A stretch of DNA of 11,150 nt from Candidatus Zixiibacteriota bacterium. GTDB lineage: Bacteria; Zixibacteria; MSB-5A5; GN15; PGXB01. The notes beneath the pieces were generated by a model. It saw only the letters and a program-made list of their open reading frames with translations. It was not told the origin of the DNA and ran no database searches. Numbering within the stretch: position 1 is the stretch's first letter; each line of letters starts with the position of its first letter. Below, piece after piece: positions 1 through 6,809 of the stretch. Location of the stretch: the NCBI GenBank assembly GCA_030591405.1, contig JAUVBC010000038.1:1-11150 (forward strand). Direction: 5' to 3'. Made by a program: the position numbers and the translations under genes.

Positions 1-707
1 AAATGATCCCTATAATTCTTTCTCATATAACTATAATCAGTTGGGCAATTGCTCTTTATTTCATCTATTCTGAGTATAATCAACTTATTAATAGGAATTT
101 TTCGAACGTCAAGAACCCTAAGCGATATTGAAATTAATCTATCATAATTTGGGGTGACATCTGATGCGTCAAAGCCTGTAATATATTGTTCTGCTCCCAT
201 TTCTCTTGATTCAAATTCATGTAGCCAAGAATATACATCATTAACATCGGTAACTTTTTGCATCTGAGTGCCAGCACATGCGTCAGCCAATATAGACATC
301 ATCAAAAATCCAAGATCAGCAGTAACAATAGAATCTCGTCCATCCATATGTCTGTCCACAAGTCTAAGATTTTCCAAATGATGCCACGTCATATCAAGAA
401 ATTTTTCATTAAATATCCTATATTGAATGCCGAATGATTTTTCTTTCTTAAGGAATGACTTTGGAATTCCCTCCGCTAAAAATTTTTTTAACCTCTTATC
501 TGCCGCACGACGTTCGCGATCAGTAGGAATTCTATCTTTTATAATCAATTCAGAAGCTTCTCGATACAGCTTATTCTTAAATGAATATCTTCTATTCCAA
601 TTTCTATAAGGGACAATTGTTTCCACTGAATCCCAAAGTATTAAAGCATTTTTAATCAGCGATTTACTGCTTAAATTAATATGAGGATAGTATAGAGCGT
701 TTATCAT
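1..707 (-). CDS. DUF6236-like protein of unknown function, 3' end outside window
   Basis: An open frame of 235 codons runs without a stop from an ATG at 705-707 to the left edge, so the C-terminus is missing. A strong ribosome binding site (GGAGGT, complement of 715-720) sits 7 bases upstream, which supports both the gene and the start. The protein opens with MINALYYPHINLSSKSLIK and continues with a LILWDSVETIVPY stretch. From memory this resembles the N-terminus of the DUF6236 family (A-L-Y-Y-P-H-I followed by L-x-x-W-D-x-V-x-x-I-V-P), whose function is not known. No signal peptide or membrane segment is visible. Residues 40-80 are rich in Arg and Lys (DRERRAADKRLKKFL). The gene is visibly more AT-rich than the ribosomal cluster to its right, which hints at an accessory or transferred gene. 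The frame is secure; the family assignment is moderate. Confidence 0.8.
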   Translation of the reverse strand, partial: MINALYYPHINLSSKSLIKNALILWDSVETIVPYRNWNRRYSFKNKLYREASELIIKDRIPTDRERRAADKRLKKFLAEGIPKSFLKKEKSFGIQYRIFNEKFLDMTWHHLENLRLVDRHMDGRDSIVTADLGFLMMSILADACAGTQMQKVTDVNDVYSWLHEFESREMGAEQYITGFDASDVTPNYDRLISISLRVLDVRKIPINKLIILRIDEIKSNCPTDYSYMRKNYRDH

Positions 708-714
708 TTTAAAA

Positions 715-720
715 ACCTCC
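715..720 (-). promoter_or_regulatory. Ribosome binding site of the DUF6236-like gene
   Basis: On the minus strand GGAGGT lies 7 bases before the ATG at 707. It is a near-perfect Shine-Dalgarno match and fixes the start of the gene that leaves the window. Confidence 0.75.
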
Positions 721-847
721 CAAAATTATGCCTGCCTTTTATTTTTAATAATTTACTAAATTAAAATCACTATTTAGATAAAAATAATATTTCACCAAAA
801 AAATATCTATAATTTTTATAACAAATGTCTTGAAAGTAAGATACAAG

Positions 848-870
848 GGCAGGATCCCCGTGATCCTGCC
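848..870. repeat. Perfect 9-bp inverted repeat (hairpin)
   Basis: GGCAGGATC at 848-856 is mirrored by GATCCTGCC at 862-870 around a 5-base loop. The plus strand then reads a modest T-rich run (about 872-881), so a weak terminator is possible. No plus-strand gene ends here. On the minus strand it lies upstream of the DUF6236-like gene. A multicopy palindromic element is an equally good reading. Confidence 0.55.
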
Positions 871-960
871 GTTATTCTTTTTAAACCAATTATTGGCTGG
901 GATAGCCCACAACTTGTTATAAATCCTGAGATAAACGAAGGGCTGTGGGAAAATTAATCT

Positions 961-975
961 TTGCGCTTTGCGCAA
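961..975. repeat. Short perfect inverted repeat TTGCGC/GCGCAA
   Basis: TTGCGC at 961-966 and GCGCAA at 970-975 are separated by three bases. It is short, but sits in the same gene-free island as two stronger palindromes. Its role is unknown. Confidence 0.35.
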
Positions 976-1229
976 TGTCGAAACCTACCCCAAATCAAGA
1001 CAAAATCCACACCAAATCACCGTTAATTCCGGTTTCACCCCATAAATGATATGCGTAACCATGGCTATAAATATATTTGGGATGGGGATGGCTATTTTGC
1101 GAAAAAACATAAAATCGGAAAAGCGAACCCATTTTGCTGTAACCAAATCTGGTGAAACCACTTATAAGGATTTTTGTCCTCATAAAAGGCTCACGGTACA
1201 AAATTTTGTAGTAAAATTGTCAGGAGATT

Positions 1230-1253
1230 CCGTCAGGAATCGGTTCCTGATGG
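1230..1253. repeat. Imperfect 10-bp palindrome with an alternative overlapping hairpin
   Basis: CCGTCAGGAA (1230-1239) can pair with TTCCTGATGG (1244-1253) across a TCGG tetraloop, with a single G-T wobble. The left half can instead pair leftward: GATTCC at 1226-1231 with GGAATC at 1236-1241. Two mutually exclusive stems sharing one arm are typical of mobile palindromic repeats and also of RNA switches. No gene starts or ends immediately beside it, so the repeat reading is favoured. Confidence 0.5.
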
Positions 1254-1301
1254 CACATTAAAACCGATCGGAGTTTCGGCTTGCACCACTATAACGGCAA
1301 T

Positions 1302-1332
1302 AAAAAAGCCGCCCGGTTGGGCGGCTTTTTTT
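1302..1332 (-). terminator. Bidirectional rho-independent terminator downstream of rplY/ctc
   Basis: GCCGCCC (1308-1314) pairs with GGGCGGC (1319-1325) around a GGTT loop. It is flanked by six As on the left and seven Ts on the right, so both strands end in a U run. It lies 48 bases past the L25 stop and ends the ispE-spoVG-tRNA-prs-rplY series. No plus-strand gene is seen to use the other direction. Confidence 0.9.
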
Positions 1333-1380
1333 GTATATCTAAGCGGCTGGATATTGCAGGGTAAACTTACAATATGCTTT

Positions 1381-2118
1381 CTATTTTTTCTTTTTCTCAG
1401 CCGGTTTTTCTTCTTTTCCTTCTTTGCCTGCTTCAGCTTTGCCATCTTCAGGTTTGGCTTCGCCTTCTGCACCTTCTGCACCTTCAGCACCTTCAACGCC
1501 TTCAGCACCTTCTTCGCCCTCTGCGAGCTCTTCTTCAGTAGGCTCATCAACCTTAATAACAGTCGGAGGAACCACGGTGGCGAGAGTGAGTTTCTTGTCA
1601 GTCATAATATCGACATTTTCAAGCTCAATGTCTTCAACATGAAATGAGTCTCCAATGGTCATTTCGGAAACATCGATTTCTATTTTATCAGGAATTGCAG
1701 TTGGCAAACAGGAAATTTCTATTTGACGCCTGACCTGTTGCAGAATTCCGCCGGAGTTTTTAACACCGTCGGGAACACCAATCAGGTGCACAGCCACCGC
1801 GAGATTCATTTTTCTCTTCAATGAAACCTGATACAGATCAATATGTTTCGGAATGCTGGTAACTGGGTCGCGCTGAAGTTCTCTTATGATAACTTTGCGC
1901 GCTGCATCTTCACCACTAACATTCAGATCGATCAGCATATTGGTTCGACCCTCGCGGCGAATCAGATTGGATAGATCGTTGGTATTCATGGCAACCGCAA
2001 CCGGTTCAATATCGGGACCATAAATGACGCCAGGAATATTACCTGCCTGACGAACCTTATGGGAAGCCTCTTTTCCTGTGCCGATTCTTTTTTCAGCAAC
2101 TAGAGTAATCTCTTTCAT
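1381..2118 (-). CDS. rplY: 50S ribosomal protein L25 / general stress protein Ctc, with acidic C-terminal tail
   Basis: This is a ribosomal protein of the bL25/TL5/Ctc family that binds 5S rRNA in the large subunit. Residues 1-90 form the N-terminal beta-barrel RNA-binding domain (KRIGTGKEASHKVRQAG, IPGVIYG, HIDLYQV near 92-98). Residues about 98-185 match the second domain of the long Ctc form (VGVPDGVKNSGGILQQ-like, LPTAIPDKIEIDVS). The last 60 residues are a low-complexity tail: acidic Glu-Gly-Ala repeats at about 197-220, then a Lys-rich end of four lysines. At 245 residues it is long because of this tail. The start is the ATG at 2118, with GGAGGT (complement of 2134-2139) about 15 bases upstream, a rather wide spacing. 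It follows prs by 39 bases, the usual order in many bacteria, and is probably co-transcribed with it. Confidence 0.95.
   Translation of the reverse strand: MKEITLVAEKRIGTGKEASHKVRQAGNIPGVIYGPDIEPVAVAMNTNDLSNLIRREGRTNMLIDLNVSGEDAARKVIIRELQRDPVTSIPKHIDLYQVSLKRKMNLAVAVHLIGVPDGVKNSGGILQQVRRQIEISCLPTAIPDKIEIDVSEMTIGDSFHVEDIELENVDIMTDKKLTLATVVPPTVIKVDEPTEEELAEGEEGAEGVEGAEGAEGAEGEAKPEDGKAEAGKEGKEEKPAEKKKK
1461..1520 (-). repeat. 9-base imperfect tandem repeats encoding the Glu-Gly-Ala tail of L25
   Basis: On the plus strand the unit is about GCACCTTCW, repeated six or so times in a row with small changes. It encodes E-G-A (one unit reads E-G-V) in the L25 tail. Whole-codon units mean copy-number change would lengthen or shorten the tail without shifting frame. 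Confidence 0.65.
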
Positions 2119-2157
2119 CTTATTTTACTTCAAACCTCCAAAAAAAATATTTCTTTT

Positions 2158-3102
2158 TTATATCGGCAAATCATTAAACAGCGATGAAACCGATTTTTCA
2201 CCAGAAATCCGCATAATCGCTTCGCCAAATAAATTTGCACAAGATAAAATCTTAAACTTGCTGGAAAGTGGTTTATCTCCAACATCAATTGAATCCGATA
2301 TAATCATCTCTTTTATACTTGAATCATTAATTCTATTTATTGAATCGCCGGATAAGACGCCATGAGTACAGCAGGCGTAAATATCTTTGGCGCCATGCTG
2401 CTCCAATGCTTCTGCCGCCCGACAGATAGAACCGGCAGTATCAACCATATCATCACGGATAATAATATTTCTATCTTTGACATCACCAATAACATTGACA
2501 ACTTCCGATTTATTCGCAGCCGGACGCCTTTTGTCAATAATCGCCAGATCGGCCTGAACCGCTTTTGCGAATGCTCGGGCCATTTTAATTGAACCGACAT
2601 CTGGCGAGACAACCATCAGGTCTCGTAGCCTTATATTGGATAAATAATCATTAAAGACGCGCGACGAATAAAGATGGTCATGTGGAATATCAAAAAACCC
2701 CTGAATCTGCGAGGCATGCAAATCCATCGTCAAAACACGATTTACCCCGGCTTTGGTAATCAGGTTAGCCATCAGTTTCGCCGCAATAGCCACCCGGGGT
2801 CTGTCTTTGCGATCCGCTCGGGCATACCCAAAATAAGGAATTACAGCGGTAATACGTGCAGCCGATGCACGCCTTGCCGCCTCAGTCATAATCATCAGTT
2901 CCAGTAAATTTTCAGCAGGTGGATTGGTTGATTGGACAATAAAAAGATCAGCACCGCGAATATTTTCATTTATCTGAACAAAAACCTCACCATCAGAAAA
3001 ACGCCTTACCTCACAAGAAGATAAATTAATTCCAATATTCCTGGCGATTGATTCTGCTAATGGGCGGTTACTGTTACCTGCTATGATTTTTAGTTCTGAC
3101 AT
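2158..3102 (-). CDS. prs: Ribose-phosphate pyrophosphokinase (PRPP synthetase)
   Basis: The cytosolic enzyme makes 5-phosphoribosyl-1-diphosphate from ribose 5-phosphate and ATP, feeding purine, pyrimidine, histidine, tryptophan and NAD synthesis. At 314 residues it has the usual class I length. Visible motifs are FSDGE (35-39), the ATP flexible loop YFGYARADRKDRPR (90-103), MDLHA with its metal-binding His (126-130), SPDVG (166-170), KRRP (191-194), the PRPP-binding loop DDMVDTAGS (217-225) and the C-terminal EKSVSSLF (302-309). A Ser-Ile-Lys follows SPDVG where most relatives have Gly-Gly/Ala-Val, a mild difference. The ATG at 3102 gives the expected N-terminus, but no clear Shine-Dalgarno precedes it. 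Translation may depend on an AT-rich leader behind the tRNA. The gene lies between tRNA-Gln and rplY. Confidence 0.97.
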   Translation of the reverse strand: MSELKIIAGNSNRPLAESIARNIGINLSSCEVRRFSDGEVFVQINENIRGADLFIVQSTNPPAENLLELMIMTEAARRASAARITAVIPYFGYARADRKDRPRVAIAAKLMANLITKAGVNRVLTMDLHASQIQGFFDIPHDHLYSSRVFNDYLSNIRLRDLMVVSPDVGSIKMARAFAKAVQADLAIIDKRRPAANKSEVVNVIGDVKDRNIIIRDDMVDTAGSICRAAEALEQHGAKDIYACCTHGVLSGDSINRINDSSIKEMIISDSIDVGDKPLSSKFKILSCANLFGEAIMRISGEKSVSSLFNDLPI

Positions 3103-3181
3103 AATTTTTTTATAATAATTTTATTTGAGGATTAATTATAAATTGGCAATTAAACCTGATTTTTGGTTTTTCGAAATTCAG

Positions 3182-3253
3182 CTGGGGTGGCAGGATTCGA
3201 ACCTGCGAATGCAAGCTCCAAAGGCTTGTGTCTTACCACTTGACGACACCCCA
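3182..3253 (-). tRNA. tRNA-Gln (anticodon TTG)
   Basis: On the minus strand a full cloverleaf folds. The acceptor TGGGGTG pairs with CACCCCA, followed by discriminator G. The D stem is GTC/GAC, the anticodon stem CAAGC/GCTTG carries loop CTTTGGA with anticodon TTG, and the T arm is GCAGG-TTCGAAT-CCTGC. The U1-A72 pair and G73 are typical glutamine identity elements. The 3' CCA is not encoded (the next bases are CTG). It reads CAA codons. It lies between spoVG and prs in the same direction, so it is probably cut out of a shared transcript or has its own promoter. Confidence 0.96.
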
Positions 3254-3262
3254 AGACTAAAC

Positions 3263-3532
3263 TTATTCGTTGCTTCTTTTCTTTAGCTCTTCCTCGTATG
3301 CGGCCAGAATTTTTTCTTCAATAAGGTGTCTGGCTTCATTGTTTACCGGGTGGGCAACATCCTGATGTGTACCATCCGGTCTTTTTCTCGACGGCATAGA
3401 AATAAAGTATCCATTGTTACCGGATATTATCTTCATGCCACGCACCACGAAGGCGTTGTCGAAGGTTACATTAGCAAACCCCTTCAACTTGTCTTCATCC
3501 CGAAGGATAATCCTTACTTCGGTAATTTCCAC
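3263..3532 (-). CDS. spoVG: SpoVG family nucleic-acid-binding regulator
   Basis: SpoVG is a small DNA/RNA-binding protein, named for Bacillus sporulation but widespread in non-sporulating bacteria. Its target here is unknown. The 89-residue product has the family signatures: MEITEVRI at the start, F-x-x-A-F-V-V-R-G-M-K-I-I, SGNNGYFISMPSRKRPDG and DVAHPVN. I chose the GTG at 3530-3532 because GGGAGG (complement of 3540-3545) lies 7 bases upstream and the product then starts exactly where the family does. A longer frame from an ATG at 3562 would add ten residues, but it contains the Shine-Dalgarno site inside its coding sequence and would leave no gap behind ispE. The gene follows ispE by 30 bases and precedes tRNA-Gln by 9. 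The ispE-spoVG-prs-ctc order is also known in Firmicutes. Confidence 0.93.
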   Translation of the reverse strand: MEITEVRIILRDEDKLKGFANVTFDNAFVVRGMKIISGNNGYFISMPSRKRPDGTHQDVAHPVNNEARHLIEEKILAAYEEELKKRSNE

Positions 3533-3539
3533 GGTACTT

Positions 3540-3545
3540 CCTCCC
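3540..3545 (-). promoter_or_regulatory. Ribosome binding site that sets the GTG start of spoVG
   Basis: GGGAGG on the minus strand, 7 bases before the GTG at 3532. It is the strongest Shine-Dalgarno match in the core cluster and rules in favour of the 89-residue form. Confidence 0.8.
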
Positions 3546-3562
3546 GCCAATAATTTAGACAA

Positions 3563-4462
3563 TCATCGTTCCCAAGCGGGCAGAATAATCGGCCTTACCA
3601 CAAAGTACTGCCAATCATTCCGGATGATCTTTTTCAAATCATCCCCCTCAGGCATATTTCTAAACAAGCCATATATTGTCGGACCGGAACCACTCATTCT
3701 CACAAAATCGGCCCCAGCATTTCCAAGAGCAAGTTTCACCTCTTCCAAAATTGGAAAAGATTTCAAATGCCCTTTTTCAAAATCATTTTCAATTTCCGAA
3801 AGATTGCTAATCATCTCTCTGAAATCTTTATAGGCAAATAACTTAATACTCTTGGCCGAATTTGTCAAGTTCATTTTTAGCCCGGAATAGCTGTCAGCAG
3901 TTGAGATACTCAACGTCGGTTTAATTAAAATTAATGAATAATCTAATGGTAGTTCAATATTTTTTATTATCTCTCCCCGACCGGTTACCTCAGCCTGTCC
4001 CGACGAAAAGAAAAATGGAACATCGGAACCGATTTTTTGTCCTATTTCCTGTTTTTTTTCATTCGAAAGAGATAACCGATATAGTTTATCAATGGCGTAG
4101 ATCGTTGCGGCAGAATCAGATGACCCACCGCCAAGACCGGCGGAGATCGGAATATTTTTTTTGAGCTTTATATTTAATCCGCCATCGAGATCAAAACTAT
4201 CAAACATCAACCGGGCCGTTTTGATTATCAGGTTTTTTTCATCGGTTGGCAAAAATAATGGCCCATCGTGTTGAAGATTGAAACCGACATCTTCTCTTTT
4301 GGCGTAAGCTATACGATCATATAGGTTTACAGCCTGAAACCAGGAGTATATATTATGATAGCCGTCATCTCTCTTATTGAGGATTTTCAAGAACAGATTG
4401 ATTTTGGCCGGTGCTTTTAAATCTATATATTCCATTTTTTTAATCTTATCCATATTGTTCAT
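3563..4462 (-). CDS. ispE: 4-diphosphocytidyl-2-C-methyl-D-erythritol kinase
   Basis: This is a GHMP-family kinase of the non-mevalonate (MEP) isoprenoid pathway; it phosphorylates the 2-hydroxyl of CDP-methylerythritol with ATP. Numbered from the ATG at 4462 (299 residues), APAKINLFLKI at 17-27 holds the substrate-site Lys. The ATP loop PISAGLGGGSSDSA spans about 105-118, GSDVPFFF near 145-152 carries the catalytic Asp, and the C-terminal GHMP motif MSGSGPTIYGLF starts near 256. All key motifs are intact. The start is uncertain: a TTG at 4474, ATGs at 4462 and 4453, and an ATG at 4435 (giving MEYIDLKAPAKIN, closest to relatives) are in frame, and none has a good Shine-Dalgarno. It is the first gene of the conserved minus-strand cluster and its stop lies 30 bases before the spoVG start. 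Confidence 0.94.
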   Translation of the reverse strand: MNNMDKIKKMEYIDLKAPAKINLFLKILNKRDDGYHNIYSWFQAVNLYDRIAYAKREDVGFNLQHDGPLFLPTDEKNLIIKTARLMFDSFDLDGGLNIKLKKNIPISAGLGGGSSDSAATIYAIDKLYRLSLSNEKKQEIGQKIGSDVPFFFSSGQAEVTGRGEIIKNIELPLDYSLILIKPTLSISTADSYSGLKMNLTNSAKSIKLFAYKDFREMISNLSEIENDFEKGHLKSFPILEEVKLALGNAGADFVRMSGSGPTIYGLFRNMPEGDDLKKIIRNDWQYFVVRPIILPAWER

Positions 4463-4572
4463 ATCATCCAGCAATCAATACAGGCAGGTTAAAATATATA
4501 ATATTATTAAATTTCCAACCTGTTTTTGGCCATTTTTAAAGCAAACTAAGATAAGGGAAATATTATGATAAA

Positions 4573-4610
4573 AATATTGGGTGGCCTAATACATTAGGCC
4601 ACCCAATATT
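4573..4610 (-). terminator. Perfect 17-bp hairpin terminator of the peptidase gene
   Basis: Bases 4573-4589 pair without mismatch with 4594-4610 around a 4-base loop; the core is TTGGGTGGCCTAA. On the minus strand the stem runs into a U-rich tail (TTTTTATC) 23 bases after the peptidase stop. On the plus strand it is followed by GTCTTTTTG. It isolates the peptidase from ispE downstream on the same strand. Confidence 0.92.
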
Positions 4611-4632
4611 GTCTTTTTGTTAATTTTAACTG

Positions 4633-6345
4633 CTATTTTAGCAAAACTAATTTTTTCGTTTCAGTTAAATCGTCGGCCAATATCCGGTAATAATAGACAC
4701 CGGATGATATTGGTCGGCCATTTAGGTCATTGCCATCCCAAACCGTTGTATAGTTTCCGGCCGGTTGCATTTCATCAATAACGGTTTTGACTTTTTGACC
4801 AAGAAGATTATAGATATCAATAGTTACCCGGGAACTAATCGGGATTGAATATTCAATTGTTGTCGCGCTATTAAATGGATTCGGATAATTTTGCGATAAT
4901 AGAAATTCATTCGGACTTATGAATTCTTCATCATCAACCGACTGGGCCAGAGTCAGCGTGGCCCGGGCACGAATGCCGACATCGCTGGGGGTTCCATTGG
5001 TCCCCAGATCATACCAACTGGTACCATTGCTGCTAATATAGGTGGTGTTGAGTTCGGTCGGGGTTTGGTTATCGGCCGCAATCGGATAAATAAAACTTGA
5101 ATTGCTAAACTTTACGGAAACATAAAAATCTTCGCCGTTAGACAGCATTAGAGGTGCGTCCAGTGCTACCGAATGATAACCGGCTTCAGTAAAACTTGAG
5201 TTCAATTTGCTGCCGAGCAAATTACTCAGCGTTCCGCCGGAAAAGTCATCATATACATAAATATCAATATCGGTAGTGACGTCGGTGGTCCAAAATTCAA
5301 TACGGGTTAAACTAATATCGTCGGGAGCGGCGAATTTGCACATTCCCCAACCGGTCGGCGATGAATATCCCCAATAGTTTGTAAAGCCGCCATCATCATG
5401 ATGCATAAAAAATCCGGCATCGTCATAATCCTGCCAGTCATAGGCATAAGAAGAATACTGACCAATATTGGCGGAGTTATAGGCGATTGTAAAATACCCT
5501 CCTTCGGTACCATACCCGCAAGTTCCGCCCCATCCTGTCCCCCAGCTATTTTTAACAATCCAGGCTCCGGTACCGCCGGAATGAACCAGATTATCATCCC
5601 ATCCGACTATCAAAACAGCATGGTTGGTGGCATAGCTTCCGGTATAATACATCGTATATGAACCATCATAATTATTCATTTCGTTTTGCCACGAAACATC
5701 GCTGGCATCGCCGGCGTAATATGAGGTGTAAACAGGTCCATAGGTTTGAATATAATTTTTAAGTGTGTTTGCCGAGGGAATGGCGTTGGTTGAAATTATA
5801 CGCCAATCAAGCAATGTTTTTATTGTGGAACAAGACGTATTACAGGCGACATCGCTGGTCGAATAGGGATCGCACGATTCGAGAGCAACACCATCTTTTG
5901 AATATAGATTAGCGAGAAGTTGAAAACTCCCGCCGCCGCAGCTGGTTTCATAATAATTACATTCCTTGGCATTATTTTCGGAAAAATCGAATGTACCTTC
6001 GCTGTCAAACAGCATTTTCGATTCAATATTCGCCAGTGATGCAAAAGCATAGCAAGAGCCACAGCTTCCTTGATTTCTCACCGCCGTGACAACTCCCGAA
6101 TCGCGCCAGTCGAATTCGGCAACAGCATTAGTAACCGATAATTTTTTTGCAGTCACATATCCATTCAAATGCGATAAATCTATATTTGGCGGTCTAAAGC
6201 CGGTTCGAGGCGGTAATTCCTTATCATCGGTTTCAAATGGCGGCATGGTTTGTGGGATTTGAGCATTAATTGCCGAAACTGATACGCAGAGAATTAGAAT
6301 CAAACATCCGGTTATTATAATAATATTTCTTCTCATTTCTTTCAT
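4633..6345 (-). CDS. Secreted papain-family (C1A) cysteine peptidase with lectin-like region and C-terminal sorting domain
   Basis: The 570-residue protein begins with a signal peptide (basic MKEMRRN, hydrophobic 7-26, likely cut after AINA near 28). A papain-fold domain spans about 76-292. It has the oxyanion Gln92 and catalytic Cys98 in NQGSCGSCYAF, His242 in TNHAVLIVGWDD and Asn266 in VKNSWGTGWGG, so it should be active. Extra paired cysteines (130-172) suggest extracellular disulfides. Residues about 308-435 (FFMHHDDGGFTNYWGYSS, then I-E-F-W-T and DIDIYVYDDF) resemble the lectin-like domain often fused to bacterial C1 peptidases. The last 85 residues (LSQNYPNPFNSATTIEYSI, YNLLGQKV, ISSGVYYYRI, KKLVLLK) form a FlgD-like/type IX-type sorting domain, pointing to export and surface attachment. 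GAGGGG sits 7 bases before the ATG. There is no long N-terminal inhibitor propeptide, only about 45 residues. Substrate is unknown. Confidence 0.93.
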   Translation of the reverse strand: MKEMRRNIIIITGCLILILCVSVSAINAQIPQTMPPFETDDKELPPRTGFRPPNIDLSHLNGYVTAKKLSVTNAVAEFDWRDSGVVTAVRNQGSCGSCYAFASLANIESKMLFDSEGTFDFSENNAKECNYYETSCGGGSFQLLANLYSKDGVALESCDPYSTSDVACNTSCSTIKTLLDWRIISTNAIPSANTLKNYIQTYGPVYTSYYAGDASDVSWQNEMNNYDGSYTMYYTGSYATNHAVLIVGWDDNLVHSGGTGAWIVKNSWGTGWGGTCGYGTEGGYFTIAYNSANIGQYSSYAYDWQDYDDAGFFMHHDDGGFTNYWGYSSPTGWGMCKFAAPDDISLTRIEFWTTDVTTDIDIYVYDDFSGGTLSNLLGSKLNSSFTEAGYHSVALDAPLMLSNGEDFYVSVKFSNSSFIYPIAADNQTPTELNTTYISSNGTSWYDLGTNGTPSDVGIRARATLTLAQSVDDEEFISPNEFLLSQNYPNPFNSATTIEYSIPISSRVTIDIYNLLGQKVKTVIDEMQPAGNYTTVWDGNDLNGRPISSGVYYYRILADDLTETKKLVLLK

Positions 6346-6717
6346 TTGAACACCCCTCGGCCTATTTTGAAAATTATTCCGTTTTTATTGATTTCGGCCA
6401 TTATGCCAGTATCTAAAGTGAATAATTGGGCGGCTCTCTCTGTTTTAATTTATTGATGTAAAAACAATTTGGATCACGAGCTAATAGCAGATTTATTTTT
6501 ACTCCAAAAAATAACCGGAGACTTATTACTTTTGACCCTAATCCCCTAATAGACAGCACGTTAGACTACATTGGCGCAAACTATAACAAAATTGACATTA
6601 AATTAGATTGAAAGAAATCGCATTCTTGCGAAACTATTATATTAAAGAATAAACATAATATGGTTTGTTTCGTTTATATAATATAGAACGCTGGATAACC
6701 TGATTATGATTAAAAAC

Positions 6718-6732
6718 GGGACAGGATGTCCC
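6718..6732. repeat. Short inverted repeat GGGACA-GGA-TGTCCC
   Basis: Six perfect base pairs around a 3-base loop. It may be one more copy of small GC-rich palindromes scattered in AT-rich gaps of this genome, like the one at 848-870. No gene end is adjacent, so a terminator role is unlikely. Confidence 0.4.
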
Positions 6733-6809
6733 AACCAAAAATTATGAATGGCGGATCAGGGGGTTTTTTGTGTTGGATAATATCAACAAGAGGTTAAATT
6801 TTAATTGAT

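Larger units (their letters stand above)
708..1301. other. Gene-free, hairpin-rich island between the DUF6236-like gene and the L25 terminator
   Basis: I see no convincing gene in these 594 bases. The frames that are open here (minus 745-975, minus 995-1201, plus 1046-1261) lack a good ribosome binding site and recognisable protein features, and two of them overlap on opposite strands. What stands out is a series of perfect short inverted repeats (848-870, 961-975, 1230-1253). The stretch may be a relic of an inserted or decayed element, or a set of multicopy intergenic palindromes. It occupies the position where the core operon could have continued with pth. Confidence 0.5.

Noticed and set aside
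427..609. Plus-strand 60-codon frame
   Set aside because: Antisense to the DUF6236-like gene, which has a far better ribosome binding site and a longer open frame.
745..975. Minus-strand 76-codon frame
   Set aside because: Starts at a TTG inside a small inverted repeat, crosses another palindrome, has no Shine-Dalgarno and no recognisable protein features.
848..1253. CRISPR array
   Set aside because: The inverted repeats differ from one another and are not regularly spaced; there are no repeated spacers-and-repeats units and no cas genes.
995..1261. Opposing frames at 995-1201 (minus) and 1046-1261 (plus)
   Set aside because: They overlap on opposite strands, lack ribosome binding sites and run into a palindrome; more likely relic or noncoding sequence.
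1354..1647. Plus-strand frames with Phe-rich and Ser/Pro/Ala-rich translations (1354-1647, 1424-1642)
   Set aside because: They are antisense shadows of the repetitive L25 tail; low complexity produces open frames on both strands and there is no ribosome binding site.
5307..6062. Several frames of 80-96 codons overlapping the peptidase on either strand
   Set aside because: All lie inside the well-supported peptidase gene and carry no independent start signal or domain.
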